Shown: positions 51,131 to 61,259 of the stretch, piece after piece | Layout of the letters: each line of letters begins with the position of its first letter | How positions within the stretch are numbered: the first letter of the stretch is position 1 | From: Cryptosporangium minutisporangium | GTDB lineage: Bacteria; Actinomycetota; Actinomycetes; Mycobacteriales; Cryptosporangiaceae | DNA length: 64,000 nt | Reading direction: 5' to 3' | Assembly (NCBI RefSeq): GCF_039536245.1 | Contig: NZ_BAAAYN010000030.1 | Coordinates: 50,934-114,933, forward strand | The notes under the pieces: model-generated | What the model was told of the DNA's origin: nothing | What the model saw: the letters and a program-made list of their open reading frames with translations, nothing else | Database searches by the model: none | Program-made: the position numbers and the translations under genes

Positions 51131-53416
51131 GTGCAGCGCCCCACCCTCGCTTCGCCGTTGCGCGACGCGGTCGGAGCCAAGACCGCGAACGCGCTGGCCG
51201 AGAAGCTCGACCTGCAGACGGTCGGCGACCTGCTGCACCACTACCCCCGGCGGTACGCGGAGCGCGGCGAGGTCTCCGACCTGGGTGCGCTGGAGATCGG
51301 CGAGCACGTCACGGTCGCGGCGAAGATCGAGAAGATCAGCGTGCGCCCGATGCGGCAGAAGCCGCGCAGCAAGATGCTCGAGGTGACGGTCACCGACGGC
51401 CGGCGCAACCTGCAGCTGACGTTCTTCAACCAGGCGTGGCGAGAGAAGCAGCTGACGCTCGGCCGCTGGGGGCTGTTCTCCGGCAAGGTCGGCCAGTTCC
51501 GCGACAAGCTCCAGCTCAACCAGCCCGACTACCAGCTGCTGGCCGAACCCGGTGAGCTGGCCGACGGCGAGGGCAGCAACGCGCTCGCCGAGTTCGCGAA
51601 CGCGCTGATCCCGGTCTACCCGGCTGCGGCGAACGTGCCGACCTGGGTGATCGCCCGGGCGGTGCGGGCGACGCTGGACATCGTCGCCGACGTCGATGAT
51701 CCGATGCCGGAGGGCATCCGGCGCCGTCGTCATCTGGTCGAGCTCTCCACGGCACTGCGCGCGATCCACCAGCCGGCCTCCAAGACCGAGCTCTACCAGG
51801 CCAGGCACCGGCTGAAGTGGGACGAGGCCTTCGGTCTGCAGGCAACGCTGGCCAAGCGGCGGCTGGCCGCGGCCGCACGTCCGGCCACCGCACGCCCCTC
51901 CCGGCCCGGCGGTCTGCTGACGGCGTTCGAGGCGGCGCTGCCGTTCGCGTTGACCGAGGGGCAGGCCGAGGTCGGGCAGGAGATCGCCGACGACCTGGCG
52001 GCCGCGCACCCGATGCACCGGCTGCTCCAGGGCGAGGTCGGTTCCGGCAAGACGGTCGTCGCCGTGCGGGCGATGCTGCAGGTCGTCGACGCCGGAGGGC
52101 AGGCCGCCCTGCTGGCCCCCACCGAGGTGCTCGCCGCGCAGCACGCCCGGTCGATCCGCGCGATGCTCGGGCCGATGGCGAGGGCAGGCGAGCTGGACGC
52201 GGCCGAGACCGCCACCCGGGTCGCGCTGCTCACCGGCTCGCTCCCGGCAGCGGCCCGCCGAGCGGCGCTGGCCGAGGCCGCCGACGGCACCGCGGGCATC
52301 GTCGTCGGCACCCACGCGCTGCTCTCGGAGGGCGTCGAGTTCGCGGACCTGGGCCTGGTCGTCATCGACGAGCAGCACCGCTTCGGCGTCGAACAGCGCG
52401 ACGCGCTACGGGCGAAGGCGGGCGAGACGCCGCCGCACGTGCTGGTGATGACCGCCACGCCGATCCCGCGGACGGTCGCGATGACCGTGTTCGGCGATCT
52501 GGAGACGTCGGCGCTGACCCAGCTGCCCAGTGGCCGGTCGCCGATCGCCACGTCGGTGGTGCCGGTCGCCGAGAAGCCGGCCTGGCTGGCGCGCGCCTGG
52601 CAGCGGGTCGCCGAGGAGGTGGCCGCGGGTCACCAGGCCTACGTGGTCTGCCCGCGGATCGGTGAGGCGCTCGCCGGTGACGCGGAAGAGGAGCCCGGAA
52701 GCGCAGCTTCCGATCAAGAGCGGGCGGGTGGGGGGCGTAGGGCTGGAGGGGCCGACGACCCCGAGGTCGAGCCGCCGCCCGAGGACGACGCGTCGGCGAA
52801 GCGTCCGCCGCTGGCGGTGCTCGACGTCGCGCCGAGGCTCGCTGAAGGGCCGCTCGCCGAGCTCCGGATCGGCGTACTGCACGGCAAACTGCCCCCGGAC
52901 GAGAAGGACGCGGTGATGGCCGACTTCGCCGCGCGCCGCCTCGACGTCCTGGTGGCCACGACCGTGATCGAGGTCGGCGTCGACGTGCCGAACTCCACGG
53001 TCATGGTGATCATGGACGCCGACCGCTTCGGCGTGAGCCAGCTCCACCAGCTGCGCGGCCGGGTCGGGCGGGGGAGCGCGGCCGGGTTGTGCCTCCTGGT
53101 CACCGACGCTCCGGCGGGGACGAAGGCCAGGGAACGCCTCGACGCGGTGGCCAGCACCACGGACGGCTTCGAGCTGGCGCAGCTCGACCTCGAACAGCGT
53201 CGGGAGGGTGACGTGCTCGGCGTCGCCCAGTCGGGGCGGCGTTCCCGGCTCAAGCTGCTCTCGCTGCTGCACGACGAAGAGCTGATCCGCGACGCCCGCA
53301 CCGAGGCGATGACGCTGGTCGCGGAGGACCCGGAGCTACGGGCGTACCCGGGGCTGGCCGCCGCCGTCGACGCGCTGGTCGACGCCGACGCGGCCGACTA
53401 CCTGGAGAAGACGTGA
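51131..53416 (+). CDS. recG: ATP-dependent DNA helicase RecG
   Basis: A 761-residue branch-migration helicase for stalled forks: N-terminal wedge/OB domain, Walker A GEVGSGKT, Walker B-type DEQH (VVIDEQHRFG), motif III TATPIPRT, and the C-terminal TRG region with QLHQLRGRVGRG. A charged insert (about 510-555, GDAEEEP to DDASAKRPP) between helicase motifs is common in actinobacterial RecG. GTG 51131 is preferred to GTG 51122 because GGAGAGG then lies 8 bases upstream. Stop overlaps rsmD. Confidence 0.96.
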   Translation: MQRPTLASPLRDAVGAKTANALAEKLDLQTVGDLLHHYPRRYAERGEVSDLGALEIGEHVTVAAKIEKISVRPMRQKPRSKMLEVTVTDGRRNLQLTFFNQAWREKQLTLGRWGLFSGKVGQFRDKLQLNQPDYQLLAEPGELADGEGSNALAEFANALIPVYPAAANVPTWVIARAVRATLDIVADVDDPMPEGIRRRRHLVELSTALRAIHQPASKTELYQARHRLKWDEAFGLQATLAKRRLAAAARPATARPSRPGGLLTAFEAALPFALTEGQAEVGQEIADDLAAAHPMHRLLQGEVGSGKTVVAVRAMLQVVDAGGQAALLAPTEVLAAQHARSIRAMLGPMARAGELDAAETATRVALLTGSLPAAARRAALAEAADGTAGIVVGTHALLSEGVEFADLGLVVIDEQHRFGVEQRDALRAKAGETPPHVLVMTATPIPRTVAMTVFGDLETSALTQLPSGRSPIATSVVPVAEKPAWLARAWQRVAEEVAAGHQAYVVCPRIGEALAGDAEEEPGSAASDQERAGGGRRAGGADDPEVEPPPEDDASAKRPPLAVLDVAPRLAEGPLAELRIGVLHGKLPPDEKDAVMADFAARRLDVLVATTVIEVGVDVPNSTVMVIMDADRFGVSQLHQLRGRVGRGSAAGLCLLVTDAPAGTKARERLDAVASTTDGFELAQLDLEQRREGDVLGVAQSGRRSRLKLLSLLHDEELIRDARTEAMTLVAEDPELRAYPGLAAAVDALVDADAADYLEKT

Positions 53417-53970
53417 CCCGGATCGTGGCCGGCGCCGCCGGTGGCAGGCGGATCGACGTGCCGCCGGGCCGCGGCACCCGCCCGACGTCCGACCGGGCGC
53501 GGGAGGCGATGTTCAGCGCGGTGCAGGCGACGCTCGACCTCGACGGCGCGGCCGTGCTGGACCTGTACGCCGGATCGGGTGCGGTCGGGTTCGAAGCGCT
53601 GTCCCGCGGGGCCGCCCACGCCCTGCTCGTCGAGTCCGACCCCCGCGCGGTCCGGACGCTGCGCGCGAACGTCGGCGCGCTGAAGCTGCCGGGCGCCGAG
53701 ATCTGGTCCGGACCGGTCGAGCGGTTCGCCGCGTCGCCCGCTTCACGCCGGTACGACCTGGTTTTCGCCGATCCGCCGTACGAGCTGGCCGCAGCGGCAC
53801 TGGCGGCCGTACTCACCGACCTCGAATCCTCTGGTTGGCTCGGTTCAGACGCCCTGGTGATCGTGGAACGCCGCACCCGGGACCAGCCCTGGGTGTGGCC
53901 GAAGCCACTGGTCGCGGTACGTGAGCGGCGATACGGCGAAGGAACCCTTTGGTACGGTCGCCGTTCGTGA
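53413..53970 (+). CDS. rsmD: 16S rRNA (guanine(966)-N(2))-methyltransferase
   Basis: A 185-residue SAM methyltransferase: TRIVAGAAGGRRI at the start, the SAM site LDLYAGSGAVGFEALSRG and the catalytic DPPY (FADPPYEL). It methylates G966 of the small-subunit rRNA. GTGA overlaps link it to recG upstream and coaD downstream. Confidence 0.95.
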   Translation: MTRIVAGAAGGRRIDVPPGRGTRPTSDRAREAMFSAVQATLDLDGAAVLDLYAGSGAVGFEALSRGAAHALLVESDPRAVRTLRANVGALKLPGAEIWSGPVERFAASPASRRYDLVFADPPYELAAAALAAVLTDLESSGWLGSDALVIVERRTRDQPWVWPKPLVAVRERRYGEGTLWYGRRS

Positions 53971-54449
53971 GACGCGCGGTGTGTCCCGGATCTTTCGACC
54001 CTGTGACCAACGGTCACCTCGACATCATCGGACGGGCGAGCCGCCTGTACGACGAGGTCGTGGCGGCAGTCCTGATCAATCCCCGCAAAGCCGGTCTGTT
54101 CACGGTGGAAGAGCGCATCGAGCTGCTGACCGAGGTCACCGCCTCGTACGGGAACGTCCGGGTGGACACGTTCACGGGGCTGCTCGTCGACTACTGCAAG
54201 GCGAACGACATCCCGGTCGTCGTGAAAGGGCTCCGCGCGGTCAGCGACTTCGACTACGAACTCCAGCAGGCCCAGATGAACCACGGCCTGGCCGGCGTCG
54301 AGACGCTGTTCATGGCCACCAACCCGCTGTTCTCGTTCCTCTCCTCCAGCCTGATCAAAGAGGTCGCCAAGTACGGTGGCGACGTGTCCGCGCACGTGCC
54401 GGAGGCGGTACGGCGTCGGCTGGTCGAGCGGCTCTCCACTCAGACGTAA
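53967..54449 (+). CDS. coaD: Phosphopantetheine adenylyltransferase
   Basis: It makes dephospho-CoA from 4'-phosphopantetheine and ATP. 160 residues, the family's usual length. CPGSFDPVTNGHLDII carries the nucleotidyltransferase (T/H)xGH motif, and VVKGLRAVSDFDYE and SSSLIKEVAKYGGDVS complete the active site. GTG 53967 overlaps the rsmD stop as GTGA. The next 214 bases hold a likely promoter (TGTAAGGGT near 54600) but no gene. Confidence 0.97.
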   Translation: MRRAVCPGSFDPVTNGHLDIIGRASRLYDEVVAAVLINPRKAGLFTVEERIELLTEVTASYGNVRVDTFTGLLVDYCKANDIPVVVKGLRAVSDFDYELQQAQMNHGLAGVETLFMATNPLFSFLSSSLIKEVAKYGGDVSAHVPEAVRRRLVERLSTQT

Positions 54450-54663
54450 GTCCTGCAATGCCCGTCGAGGTCGCCGGAGGCACCCGGAGGCGGCAGGATG
54501 ACGCCGCGGGCAGATGACGTGTGCCTGGTCTCCCGCGGGGCAAGAACTCTTCTCGACCGGCGACTACCGGGGTCACTCGATCTCGGAGAGGGCCGGAGGC
54601 TGTAAGGGTTCTGTTGCCGGGCAGCAGATCTGACCGTCGGAGCTATCGAACCGGAGCAGTGCT

Positions 54664-55176
54664 GTGGATCCTCTCGACCGAATCGACGAGATCAGCGCGT
54701 TCGTGGAGTCGGCGCGTTCGATGCCGATGTCGTCGAACGCGATCGTGAACCGCAACGAGTTGCTCGCGATGCTCGACGAGTTGCGGGCCGACCTCCCGAC
54801 CGAGATCCGACGCGCCCAAGCGCTGCTCGACGAGCGCGACAAGGTGATCGCCGCCGGGCAGCGCGAGGCCGACCGGATCATCGGCGAGGGTGAGGTGGAG
54901 CACTCCCGGCTCGTGTCGGTCGCCGAGGTGACGGTCTCGGCCGAGCACGAGGCCGCCCGGATCGTGGGTGAGGCGCGGGCAGAGGCCCAGCGGCTGCGCG
55001 ACGAGGTCGAGGAGTACGTCGACACGACGCTCGCCAACTTCGAGCAGATGCTGAACCGGACGCTGGCCACGGTCGAGCGAGGCCGCGACAAGATGCGGGC
55101 GCTCTCCGAGATCGGCGGCTACGACGCCGCCCAAGGCTTCGACCCCGCCCAAGAAGAACGCCCCCTCCCCTTCTGA
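54664..55176 (+). CDS. SepIVA-like DivIVA-domain coiled-coil protein
   Basis: A 170-residue, highly charged helical protein (AQALLDERDKVIAAGQREAD, ARIVGEARAEAQRLRDEVEE) with the DivIVA/Wag31-like heptad pattern. Its position between coaD and DUF177-rpmF is that of SepIVA in mycobacteria, an essential septation and polar-growth factor. GTG 54664 has GGAG 7 bases upstream. Family assignment by composition and synteny. Confidence 0.8.
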   Translation: MDPLDRIDEISAFVESARSMPMSSNAIVNRNELLAMLDELRADLPTEIRRAQALLDERDKVIAAGQREADRIIGEGEVEHSRLVSVAEVTVSAEHEAARIVGEARAEAQRLRDEVEEYVDTTLANFEQMLNRTLATVERGRDKMRALSEIGGYDAAQGFDPAQEERPLPF

Positions 55177-55328
55177 GGGCGGGTTCCACGTCAGAGCATC
55201 AGCGCCTTCGGCGCTTGGATTTGTTCGCAGTACGCTTGTACGTCGGACCTCATGAGAGGCCGAATCGACTGGGGGCGTCGGACTCAGGTAGAGTTCCCCG
55301 ACGGCCTCACCAGCGCCGAGAGATCATC

Positions 55329-55943
55329 ATGCCCGAGAACAGGAAGACGCAGGAGCGCCTCGACCCCCGGAAGCCCCTCGTGTTCGATGCACGCGAGGTC
55401 GGCCGCCGTCCAGGGTCGATGAAGCGCCTACGCCGCCCCGTCCCCGTGCCGGAGGGCCTCGCGCTGGACCTGGTCCGGGTCCCGGCAGGGACCACGCTCG
55501 ACCTCGACGTACGGCTCGAGTCGGTGTTGGAAGGCGTACTCGCCTCCTCCACCGTCACCGTGCCGCTCGAGGGTGAGTGCGGTCGCTGCCTGGAGTCGTT
55601 CCAGGACACCCTCGTCGTGGACATCCAGGAGCTGTACGCCTACCCGGACAGCGAGACGGACGACACCACCGACGAGGACGAGGTCAGCCGGTTGCAGGGA
55701 GACTTCCTCGACCTGGAGCCGGCGCTGCGGGATGCGGTGGTGCTCGCGCTGCCGACCAACCCGCTGTGCCGCGACGACTGTCCCGGGATGTGCCCCGACT
55801 GCGGGGTGCACTGGGACGATCTGCCGCCGGAGCACTCGCACGACGTAACCGACCCCCGGTGGGCCGCGCTGCAGTCGCTGCAAGAGCCGGCGTCGGAGTC
55901 GACGGACGCCTTCGGCGCCCACCGCGGTAGCCAGCCGAACTGA
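55329..55943 (+). CDS. DUF177 (YceD) family protein
   Basis: A 204-residue protein of the YceD/DUF177 family, found before rpmF in most bacteria and thought to act in 23S rRNA biogenesis. It has the central CGRCLESF and a C-terminal cysteine cluster (CRDDCPGMCPDCG) that probably binds zinc. ATG 55329 is chosen; the longer ORF lacks coding character. TAGAGT at 55289-55294 may be the -10. rpmF follows after 80 bases. Confidence 0.92.
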   Translation: MPENRKTQERLDPRKPLVFDAREVGRRPGSMKRLRRPVPVPEGLALDLVRVPAGTTLDLDVRLESVLEGVLASSTVTVPLEGECGRCLESFQDTLVVDIQELYAYPDSETDDTTDEDEVSRLQGDFLDLEPALRDAVVLALPTNPLCRDDCPGMCPDCGVHWDDLPPEHSHDVTDPRWAALQSLQEPASESTDAFGAHRGSQPN

Positions 55944-56023
55944 ACGAACGTCGGCCCCACCTCGGGGCCTCGTGACCGAAGGCCCCCCGGGGCCGGCGAC
56001 CAGAGAAATCAGGAGCTAGAGCC

Positions 56024-56197
56024 GTGGCCGTACCGAAGCGGAAGATGTCGCGCAGCAACACCCGCTCGCGCCGCGCCCAGTGGAAGACCACCGTGGTGAA
56101 CACCCAGCCGTGTGACCGTTGCCGGTCGCCGAAGCTGCCGCACACGGCGTGCTCCAACTGCGGCACCTATAACGGCCGTCAGGTTGTCGCGGTCTGA
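56024..56197 (+). CDS. rpmF: 50S ribosomal protein L32
   Basis: A 57-residue protein starting [20 protein letters not shown] with a zinc ribbon C30/C33/C43/C46. GTG 56024 has AGGAG 8 bases upstream. The DUF177-rpmF pair and downstream plsX are the conserved fatty-acid/ribosome junction. A small hairpin, GGGGCCT/AGGCCCC, lies between DUF177 and rpmF near 55964-55986. Confidence 0.97.
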   Translation: MAVPKRKMSRSNTRSRRAQWKTTVVNTQPCDRCRSPKLPHTACSNCGTYNGRQVVAV

Positions 56198-56262
56198 GCC
56201 GGAGGAGATCCCGACCCGGTGATCCGGCGTGTGACCTCGCCACGGCGTCCACTGACGCTGCG

Positions 56263-57393
56263 GTGATGGCCACACGTCCGGTTCGGGTCGCTCTCGACCT
56301 GCTCGGCGGCGATCGCGCGCCGGACGTCGTCGTCGAAGGAGCGCTCGCCGCCCTCGCGGAGGACCCTCAGCTCCACCTGGTCGTGGCCGGCCCGTCCGGC
56401 CTGCGGCCGCGGTGGGCTTCGGTCGCCGACCGGGTGACGCTGCTCCCCACCGACGAGGGAGTCGGTATGGCGGACGCCCCGGTGCGGGCGGTCCGCAACC
56501 GTCGGACCTCGGTGCGGCTCGCCGTCGAGGCGGTCCGCAACGGTGCCGCGGACGCGGTGGTGAGCATCGGTCCGACCGGCGCCGCCGTCGCCGCTGCCGT
56601 CACCGAGCTGGGCAAGCTTCCGGGGTACCGCCGTCCCGTGCTGGCGGCGGTACTGCCCGCGGTCGCTCATCCCGTGGTGCTTCTGGACGTCGGTGCACAC
56701 GCCGGAGCTTCCGACGCCGATCTGGTCCGGCACGGACGCCTCGGCTCCGCGTTCGCCCGGACGGCGCTCGGTCTCGACTGGCCGCGGGTGGGTCTGCTGT
56801 CGGTCGGCACCGAGCCGGGCAAGGGCGACTCGCTCCGGAAGAAGGCCGATCGCGGCCTGACCGGCAGTGGCCTGCACTACGTCGGCCTCGTCGAGGGCTA
56901 CGACATCCCGCTCGGCGGACGTGCCGACGTCGTCGTCACCGACGGATTCACCGGCAACGTCGTGCTGAAGACCCTGGAGGGCTCGTTGGCGCTGGCTGCG
57001 ACGAACGACGCCGCGACCAACGGCGCCGGTCCGAACGGTGTCTGCTCCAACAGTTCCTGTCCGCACGGGGCTGCGAGGAACTTCGCGAGCTCCGCGTCGG
57101 GCGTCCTGGGTGGCGGCTCGCGCCGGGCCGCGACGCTGCTCGGCGTCGCAGGGACCGTCGTCATCGGCCACGGAGCGGCTGGCTCCGCGGACGTCGCCGA
57201 CTGCGTCGCGCTGGCCGCGGCCGCCGTCCGCGACAACTATCTGCTCCACCTCCGCGCGGTGCTCGACCACTCCGCGCAGGCGTCCGAGATCGCACCACCG
57301 CCGGAAGCCGATCCGGACGAGCAGCACCGGTCGGCCGCCCGGCAGCAGAACCGCCCGCAGGCACGAATGACCGCCGCACCGGCGGCGACCTGA
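56263..57393 (+). CDS. plsX: Phosphate acyltransferase PlsX
   Basis: It converts acyl-ACP to acyl-phosphate for phospholipid synthesis. 376 residues; [20 protein letters not shown], the active-site region [17 protein letters not shown] and [14 protein letters not shown] match PlsX. An Asn/Ala/Cys-rich loop (about 245-275, with CSNSSCPHG) is an unusual insert relative to the family. GTG 56263 or ATG 56266 may start it; no ribosome site is visible. Confidence 0.92.
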   Translation: MMATRPVRVALDLLGGDRAPDVVVEGALAALAEDPQLHLVVAGPSGLRPRWASVADRVTLLPTDEGVGMADAPVRAVRNRRTSVRLAVEAVRNGAADAVVSIGPTGAAVAAAVTELGKLPGYRRPVLAAVLPAVAHPVVLLDVGAHAGASDADLVRHGRLGSAFARTALGLDWPRVGLLSVGTEPGKGDSLRKKADRGLTGSGLHYVGLVEGYDIPLGGRADVVVTDGFTGNVVLKTLEGSLALAATNDAATNGAGPNGVCSNSSCPHGAARNFASSASGVLGGGSRRAATLLGVAGTVVIGHGAAGSADVADCVALAAAAVRDNYLLHLRAVLDHSAQASEIAPPPEADPDEQHRSAARQQNRPQARMTAAPAAT

Positions 57394-57407
57394 GAGAAGG
57401 CACGGCG

Positions 57408-58346
57408 ATGAGGGAGCGACCCCCCGCAGCGCTGCTGGAGGAAGCGATCGGCGTCGAGCTGGACGCGGATTTGCTCGAACGCGCGCTGACGCATCGGTCG
57501 TATGCGTACGAGAACGGCGGGCTGCCGACGAACGAGCGGCTGGAGTTCCTCGGGGACGCCGTGCTGGGCCTGGTCATCACGTCCTCGCTCTACTTGAGCT
57601 ACCCCGACCTGCCGGAGGGCCAGCTGGCCAAGCTCCGTGCGTCGGTGGTGAACATGCGTGCGCTGGCCGGCGTGGCGCGCGACCTGGGGCCCGGTGGCCT
57701 GGGTGCGCATCTCCTGCTCGGCAAGGGCGAGGAGGCGACCGGCGGCCGGAACAAGGCCAGCATCCTCGCCGACACGCTGGAGGCGCTGCTCGGCTCCGTC
57801 TACCTCGAACACGGCCTGGAGACCGCGTCCAAGGTGATCCACCGGCTGTTCGACGAACTGATGGCCGACGTGGCGCAGCGCGGCGCCGGGCTGGACTGGA
57901 AGACGAGCCTGCAGGAGCTGACCGCGAGCAACGCGCTGGGCGTCCCGGAGTACCGGGTCACCGAGGCCGGTCCCGACCACGCCAAGACGTTCACCGCGAC
58001 GGCGGTCGTCGGGGGCGAGGAACTGGGCACCGGCGAGGGGCGGAGCAAGAAGGAGGCCGAGCAGAAAGCGGCCGAGCTCGCCTGGCGCACGCTGCGCAAC
58101 CGCATCGACGCCGGGAGCAGCGCGACGCCAGGGGCCGCGCCTGCGCAGAGCGCGGTCAACCCGGCGTTCGCCGACCCGGGAGCCGCCGACACCAGGGCCC
58201 CGCAGGCCGAGGTCCGGAAGATCCGGAACGTCGGCGTCCTGAACGGCTCCACATCCGCCGACGGCTCCACATCCGCCGATGGCCCGGTACCCGCCGACGG
58301 GTCCGCGCCCGACGACGACGGCTCTGCTCGCGAGTCCGACGGCTGA
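57408..58346 (+). CDS. rnc: Ribonuclease III
   Basis: Double-strand RNA endonuclease for rRNA and mRNA processing. Of 312 residues, the catalytic domain (1-150) has [14 protein letters not shown] with the metal-binding Glu/Asp and [13 protein letters not shown]; the dsRNA-binding domain (about 155-230) ends [16 protein letters not shown]. An 80-residue acidic, Ser/Asp-rich tail with a repeated STSADG element follows, absent from most RNase III. ATG 57408 has AGAAGG 8 bases upstream. mutM follows 4 bases after the stop. Confidence 0.96.
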   Translation: MRERPPAALLEEAIGVELDADLLERALTHRSYAYENGGLPTNERLEFLGDAVLGLVITSSLYLSYPDLPEGQLAKLRASVVNMRALAGVARDLGPGGLGAHLLLGKGEEATGGRNKASILADTLEALLGSVYLEHGLETASKVIHRLFDELMADVAQRGAGLDWKTSLQELTASNALGVPEYRVTEAGPDHAKTFTATAVVGGEELGTGEGRSKKEAEQKAAELAWRTLRNRIDAGSSATPGAAPAQSAVNPAFADPGAADTRAPQAEVRKIRNVGVLNGSTSADGSTSADGPVPADGSAPDDDGSARESDG

Positions 58347-58350
58347 CCGG

Positions 58351-59256
58351 ATGCCTGAACTCCCCGAGGTCGAGGTCGTCCGCCGCGGCCTCGACCGCTG
58401 GATCCTCGGTCGCCCGATCGAGACGGTCGAGGTCTACAACCCCCGATCGATCCGCCGGCACACCGCCGGACCGCTGCACTTCGCCGAGGTCCTGACCGGC
58501 CGGACGTTGCTCGCCGCCCACCGGCGCGGCAAGTACCTCTGGCTGCCGACCGACGGCGGTGACGCGCTCGTCGGCCACCTGGGCATGAGTGGGCAGCTCC
58601 TGGTCCAGCCTCCGGACGCGCCCGACGAGACGCATCTGCGCGCCCGTATCCGGTTCGCTCCGGACGACGGTCGTGACCACGAGAACCGCGAGCTGCGCTT
58701 CGTCGACCAGCGGACGTTCGGTGGCCTGTCGGTGGAGCCGCTACCGGTCCCCGGCAATGCGGTCGACCACTGGGACCGCGAGAACGTCCCGCCGAGCATC
58801 GCGCACATCGCCCGTGACCCGCTCGACCCGAACTTCGATCCGGACGCGTTCGCGGTCGCGCTGCGGCGCAAGCGCACCGGCGTCAAACGGGCGTTGTTGG
58901 ATCAGACGTTGATCTCCGGCGTGGGCAACATCTACGCCGACGAGGCGCTCTGGCGTGCGCAGCTGCACTACGCGCGCCCGACCGAGTCGCTGACCGGGCC
59001 GCAGATCCGTCGCCTGCTCGACGCCGTCCGGGACGTGATGCTCGAGGCGCTGGAGCAGGGCGGGACATCGTTCGACGCGCTGTACGTCAACGTGAACGGG
59101 GAGAGCGGGTACTTCGAGCGGTCGCTGGCCGCCTATGGCCGCGCGGATCAGGCGTGTCCGCGCTGCGGGACGCTGATCCGCCGCGACGCGTTCATGAACC
59201 GCTCCTCGTACACCTGCCCGAAGTGTCAACCACGGCCCCGCCGAGCGCGGTGGTAG
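58351..59256 (+). CDS. mutM: Formamidopyrimidine-DNA glycosylase
   Basis: It removes 8-oxoguanine and FapyG from DNA and nicks the strand. 301 residues; the mature N-terminus PELPEVE supplies catalytic P2 and E3, the helix-two-turn-helix includes [14 protein letters not shown], and the zinc finger is CPRCG...CPKCQ. Complete and canonical. Together with MutT1 it gives the window two defences against oxidised guanine. Confidence 0.97.
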   Translation: MPELPEVEVVRRGLDRWILGRPIETVEVYNPRSIRRHTAGPLHFAEVLTGRTLLAAHRRGKYLWLPTDGGDALVGHLGMSGQLLVQPPDAPDETHLRARIRFAPDDGRDHENRELRFVDQRTFGGLSVEPLPVPGNAVDHWDRENVPPSIAHIARDPLDPNFDPDAFAVALRRKRTGVKRALLDQTLISGVGNIYADEALWRAQLHYARPTESLTGPQIRRLLDAVRDVMLEALEQGGTSFDALYVNVNGESGYFERSLAAYGRADQACPRCGTLIRRDAFMNRSSYTCPKCQPRPRRARW

Positions 59257-59324
59257 GTGCGGATAAAGCCCCCTATTTGTGGTTACATCTTCTATCTAGG
59301 GTCAACTCGCACGGGGGGCGCGGG

Positions 59325-59699
59325 ATGAGCACGATCCTGGTCGCGGATGACGACCGCGACATCCTCGACCTGGTCGCCTTCAAGCTCAGCGCGGCCGGGC
59401 ACGAGCTGATCACCGCGACCGACGGCGCCACGGCGCTCACCGAGGCGCGCCGGGCGGTCCCCGACATCATCGTTCTCGACGTCGCGATGCCGGGCATGTC
59501 GGGGCTGGACGTGTGTCGCGAACTGCGGGCCGACGCGGTTACCAGCGCGATCCCGGTCATCCTGCTCACCGCCCGCGGCCAGGAGTCCGACGTCGAGGCC
59601 GGGTTCAGCGTCGGGGCCGACGACTACATCGTCAAGCCCTTCAGCCCCCGCGAACTCCAAAGCCGCGTGACGGCCCTACTCAGCCGCGCCCGAACCTGA
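59325..59699 (+). CDS. Stand-alone receiver-domain response regulator
   Basis: A 124-residue receiver domain without an output domain: acidic DDD (8-10), phospho-acceptor D52 (VLDVAMP), T82 and K104 (VKPFSPRE). It may relay phosphate to another protein; no histidine kinase is adjacent. ATG 59325; TAGGGT at 59297-59302 is a possible -10. Confidence 0.9.
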   Translation: MSTILVADDDRDILDLVAFKLSAAGHELITATDGATALTEARRAVPDIIVLDVAMPGMSGLDVCRELRADAVTSAIPVILLTARGQESDVEAGFSVGADDYIVKPFSPRELQSRVTALLSRART

Positions 59700-59715
59700 C
59701 CGGGCGGGCCGCCCC

Positions 59716-60561
59716 CTACTCAGCGCCGAACATTTGGGTCCAGTAAGGGGTGCCCGCCGAGTCGGTGGCCACGCCGATCCCGACCGCCTTCGAGGCGCAG
59801 TTCAGGATGTTCGCCCGGTGTCCCGCGCTGTTCATCCATGCGTCCATCACGGCCGCGGCGTCCTTCTGGCCCAGCGCGATGTTCTCCCCGGTCGGCACCT
59901 CGTACCCGGCTTCCTTCGCGCGGTCCCAGGGCGAGACGCCGTCCGGCGTCATGTGCGCGAAGTAGTCGCGGGCGATCATGTCCTCGCTGTGCTTCAGCGC
60001 GGCCGCCGCCAGACGCGAGTCGGCGTGGACCGGGTCGCATCCGGCCTCGGCCCGCGCGGTGTTGACCAGCTCGATGACCTGATCGCTCTCGTTGGCCGGC
60101 CCGGCCAGTGCGGTGGAGGGCTCTTCGGCGCTCTTCTCGGCGGTCGGCGCCGACGACCCGGCGCTGCTGGGGGACTGGGCGGCGCTCGCCGACGGCGCGG
60201 CGGAGGTGGGCGTGGCACCGGGCCCGGCGGCCGCCGGCCTCTTGGAGCGGCTCGCGGTGTCACCGCCGGACTTGGCCGGGTCGGTGGTCGCCGCCTCGAC
60301 CGGTTGGCTCGCCGGGGCGTCGATCGACACCGGGGAACCCTTCGCGGTCTGCAGCGTGTCGGCGCCGGCGCGCCCGAGGTACCACGGGATCCACGCACCG
60401 ACGGCGATGGCGGCGAGCACGACCAGCACGAGGACGCTGCGCGTGCTGAAGCCGGCGCGCTCACGTGCGCTGCCGCGTCCCCCGGCGGAACGCCAGGGGG
60501 TCGGGCTGACCCTGTCGGCCCGCCGGTGGCGTGGTTGGTAACTGCTCCGTTGCTGCTCCAT
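59716..60561 (-). CDS. CAP/SCP-domain protein, membrane-anchored
   Basis: A 281-residue protein: a cytoplasmic basic stretch, one helix ([20 protein letters not shown]), a 100-residue Ala/Ser/Pro-rich linker and a C-terminal CAP (SCP/PR-1-like) domain with the family His/Glu pattern ([37 protein letters not shown]). Extracellular CAP domains in bacteria often resemble the sporulation protein YkwD; function unknown. ATG 60561 (MEQQRSSYQ) is chosen over a longer ORF with poor coding character. Confidence 0.88.
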   Translation of the reverse strand: MEQQRSSYQPRHRRADRVSPTPWRSAGGRGSARERAGFSTRSVLVLVVLAAIAVGAWIPWYLGRAGADTLQTAKGSPVSIDAPASQPVEAATTDPAKSGGDTASRSKRPAAAGPGATPTSAAPSASAAQSPSSAGSSAPTAEKSAEEPSTALAGPANESDQVIELVNTARAEAGCDPVHADSRLAAAALKHSEDMIARDYFAHMTPDGVSPWDRAKEAGYEVPTGENIALGQKDAAAVMDAWMNSAGHRANILNCASKAVGIGVATDSAGTPYWTQMFGAE

Positions 60562-60652
60562 CGGCGGCGAGCCTAGGAACCGCCGCAGCCGACGCACCAG
60601 GCCCACGCCGCAACTACAAGGTCGGTTTAATGCGCGGTTAGAGTTGGGCTCT

Positions 60653-61012
60653 GTGAGCACTCCCGTGTACCCGGGTGAACCATCCGAGGATGGCAGCCCG
60701 CGTCAAGTGACTCGTCACCCCCAAGACGTACCGCTGCCCGACCCGGTTCGACTGACCGCGTGGGTCCGTGGCCGGGTTCAGGGAGTCGGCTTCCGGTGGT
60801 GGACGCGGAGCCGCGCGCTGGAGCTCGGACTGGTCGGTTGGGCCCGGAATGCGGCCGACGGACGGGTCGAGGTGGTCGCCGAAGGACCCCGAAGTGACTG
60901 CGATGCGCTGCTGGCCTTGCTGCGTGGCGGCGGAACTCCGGGTCACGTCGATCACGTCGCCGAACGATTCAGTCCCCCGAAGGGTGGACTGTCGGGTTTT
61001 TCCGAGCGCTGA
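60653..61012 (+). CDS. Acylphosphatase
   Basis: A 119-residue protein whose last ~90 residues are acylphosphatase: [15 protein letters not shown] with catalytic R48 and [17 protein letters not shown] with N66. It hydrolyses carboxyl-phosphate bonds. A 30-residue non-conserved extension precedes it. TAGAGT (60639-60644) ends 8 bases before GTG 60653, so the transcript is probably leaderless. Acylphosphatase upstream of smc is usual in actinobacteria. Confidence 0.92.
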   Translation: MSTPVYPGEPSEDGSPRQVTRHPQDVPLPDPVRLTAWVRGRVQGVGFRWWTRSRALELGLVGWARNAADGRVEVVAEGPRSDCDALLALLRGGGTPGHVDHVAERFSPPKGGLSGFSER

Positions 61013-61259
61013 GACGGGTACGGCCGAATGTGGCAGACCACATCCCCACGCCTGGCGTGACCTTGGCCGCGAGAGACCGTAAGCTGTTTGCGGACCATTT
61101 CAGTGGACTGCGTGAGCAGGGGTTGACCGTCGCCCTACACGTACCGGCCCTGCGAGGACCAGCCTGGTTGCCCGGGTCGGTATCGCCAGTGGGGTCGGTG
61201 TCTGCGCGTCCACGGGTCACCATAAACACGGCGTTCGAACGCCCATACGAGGAGACACC

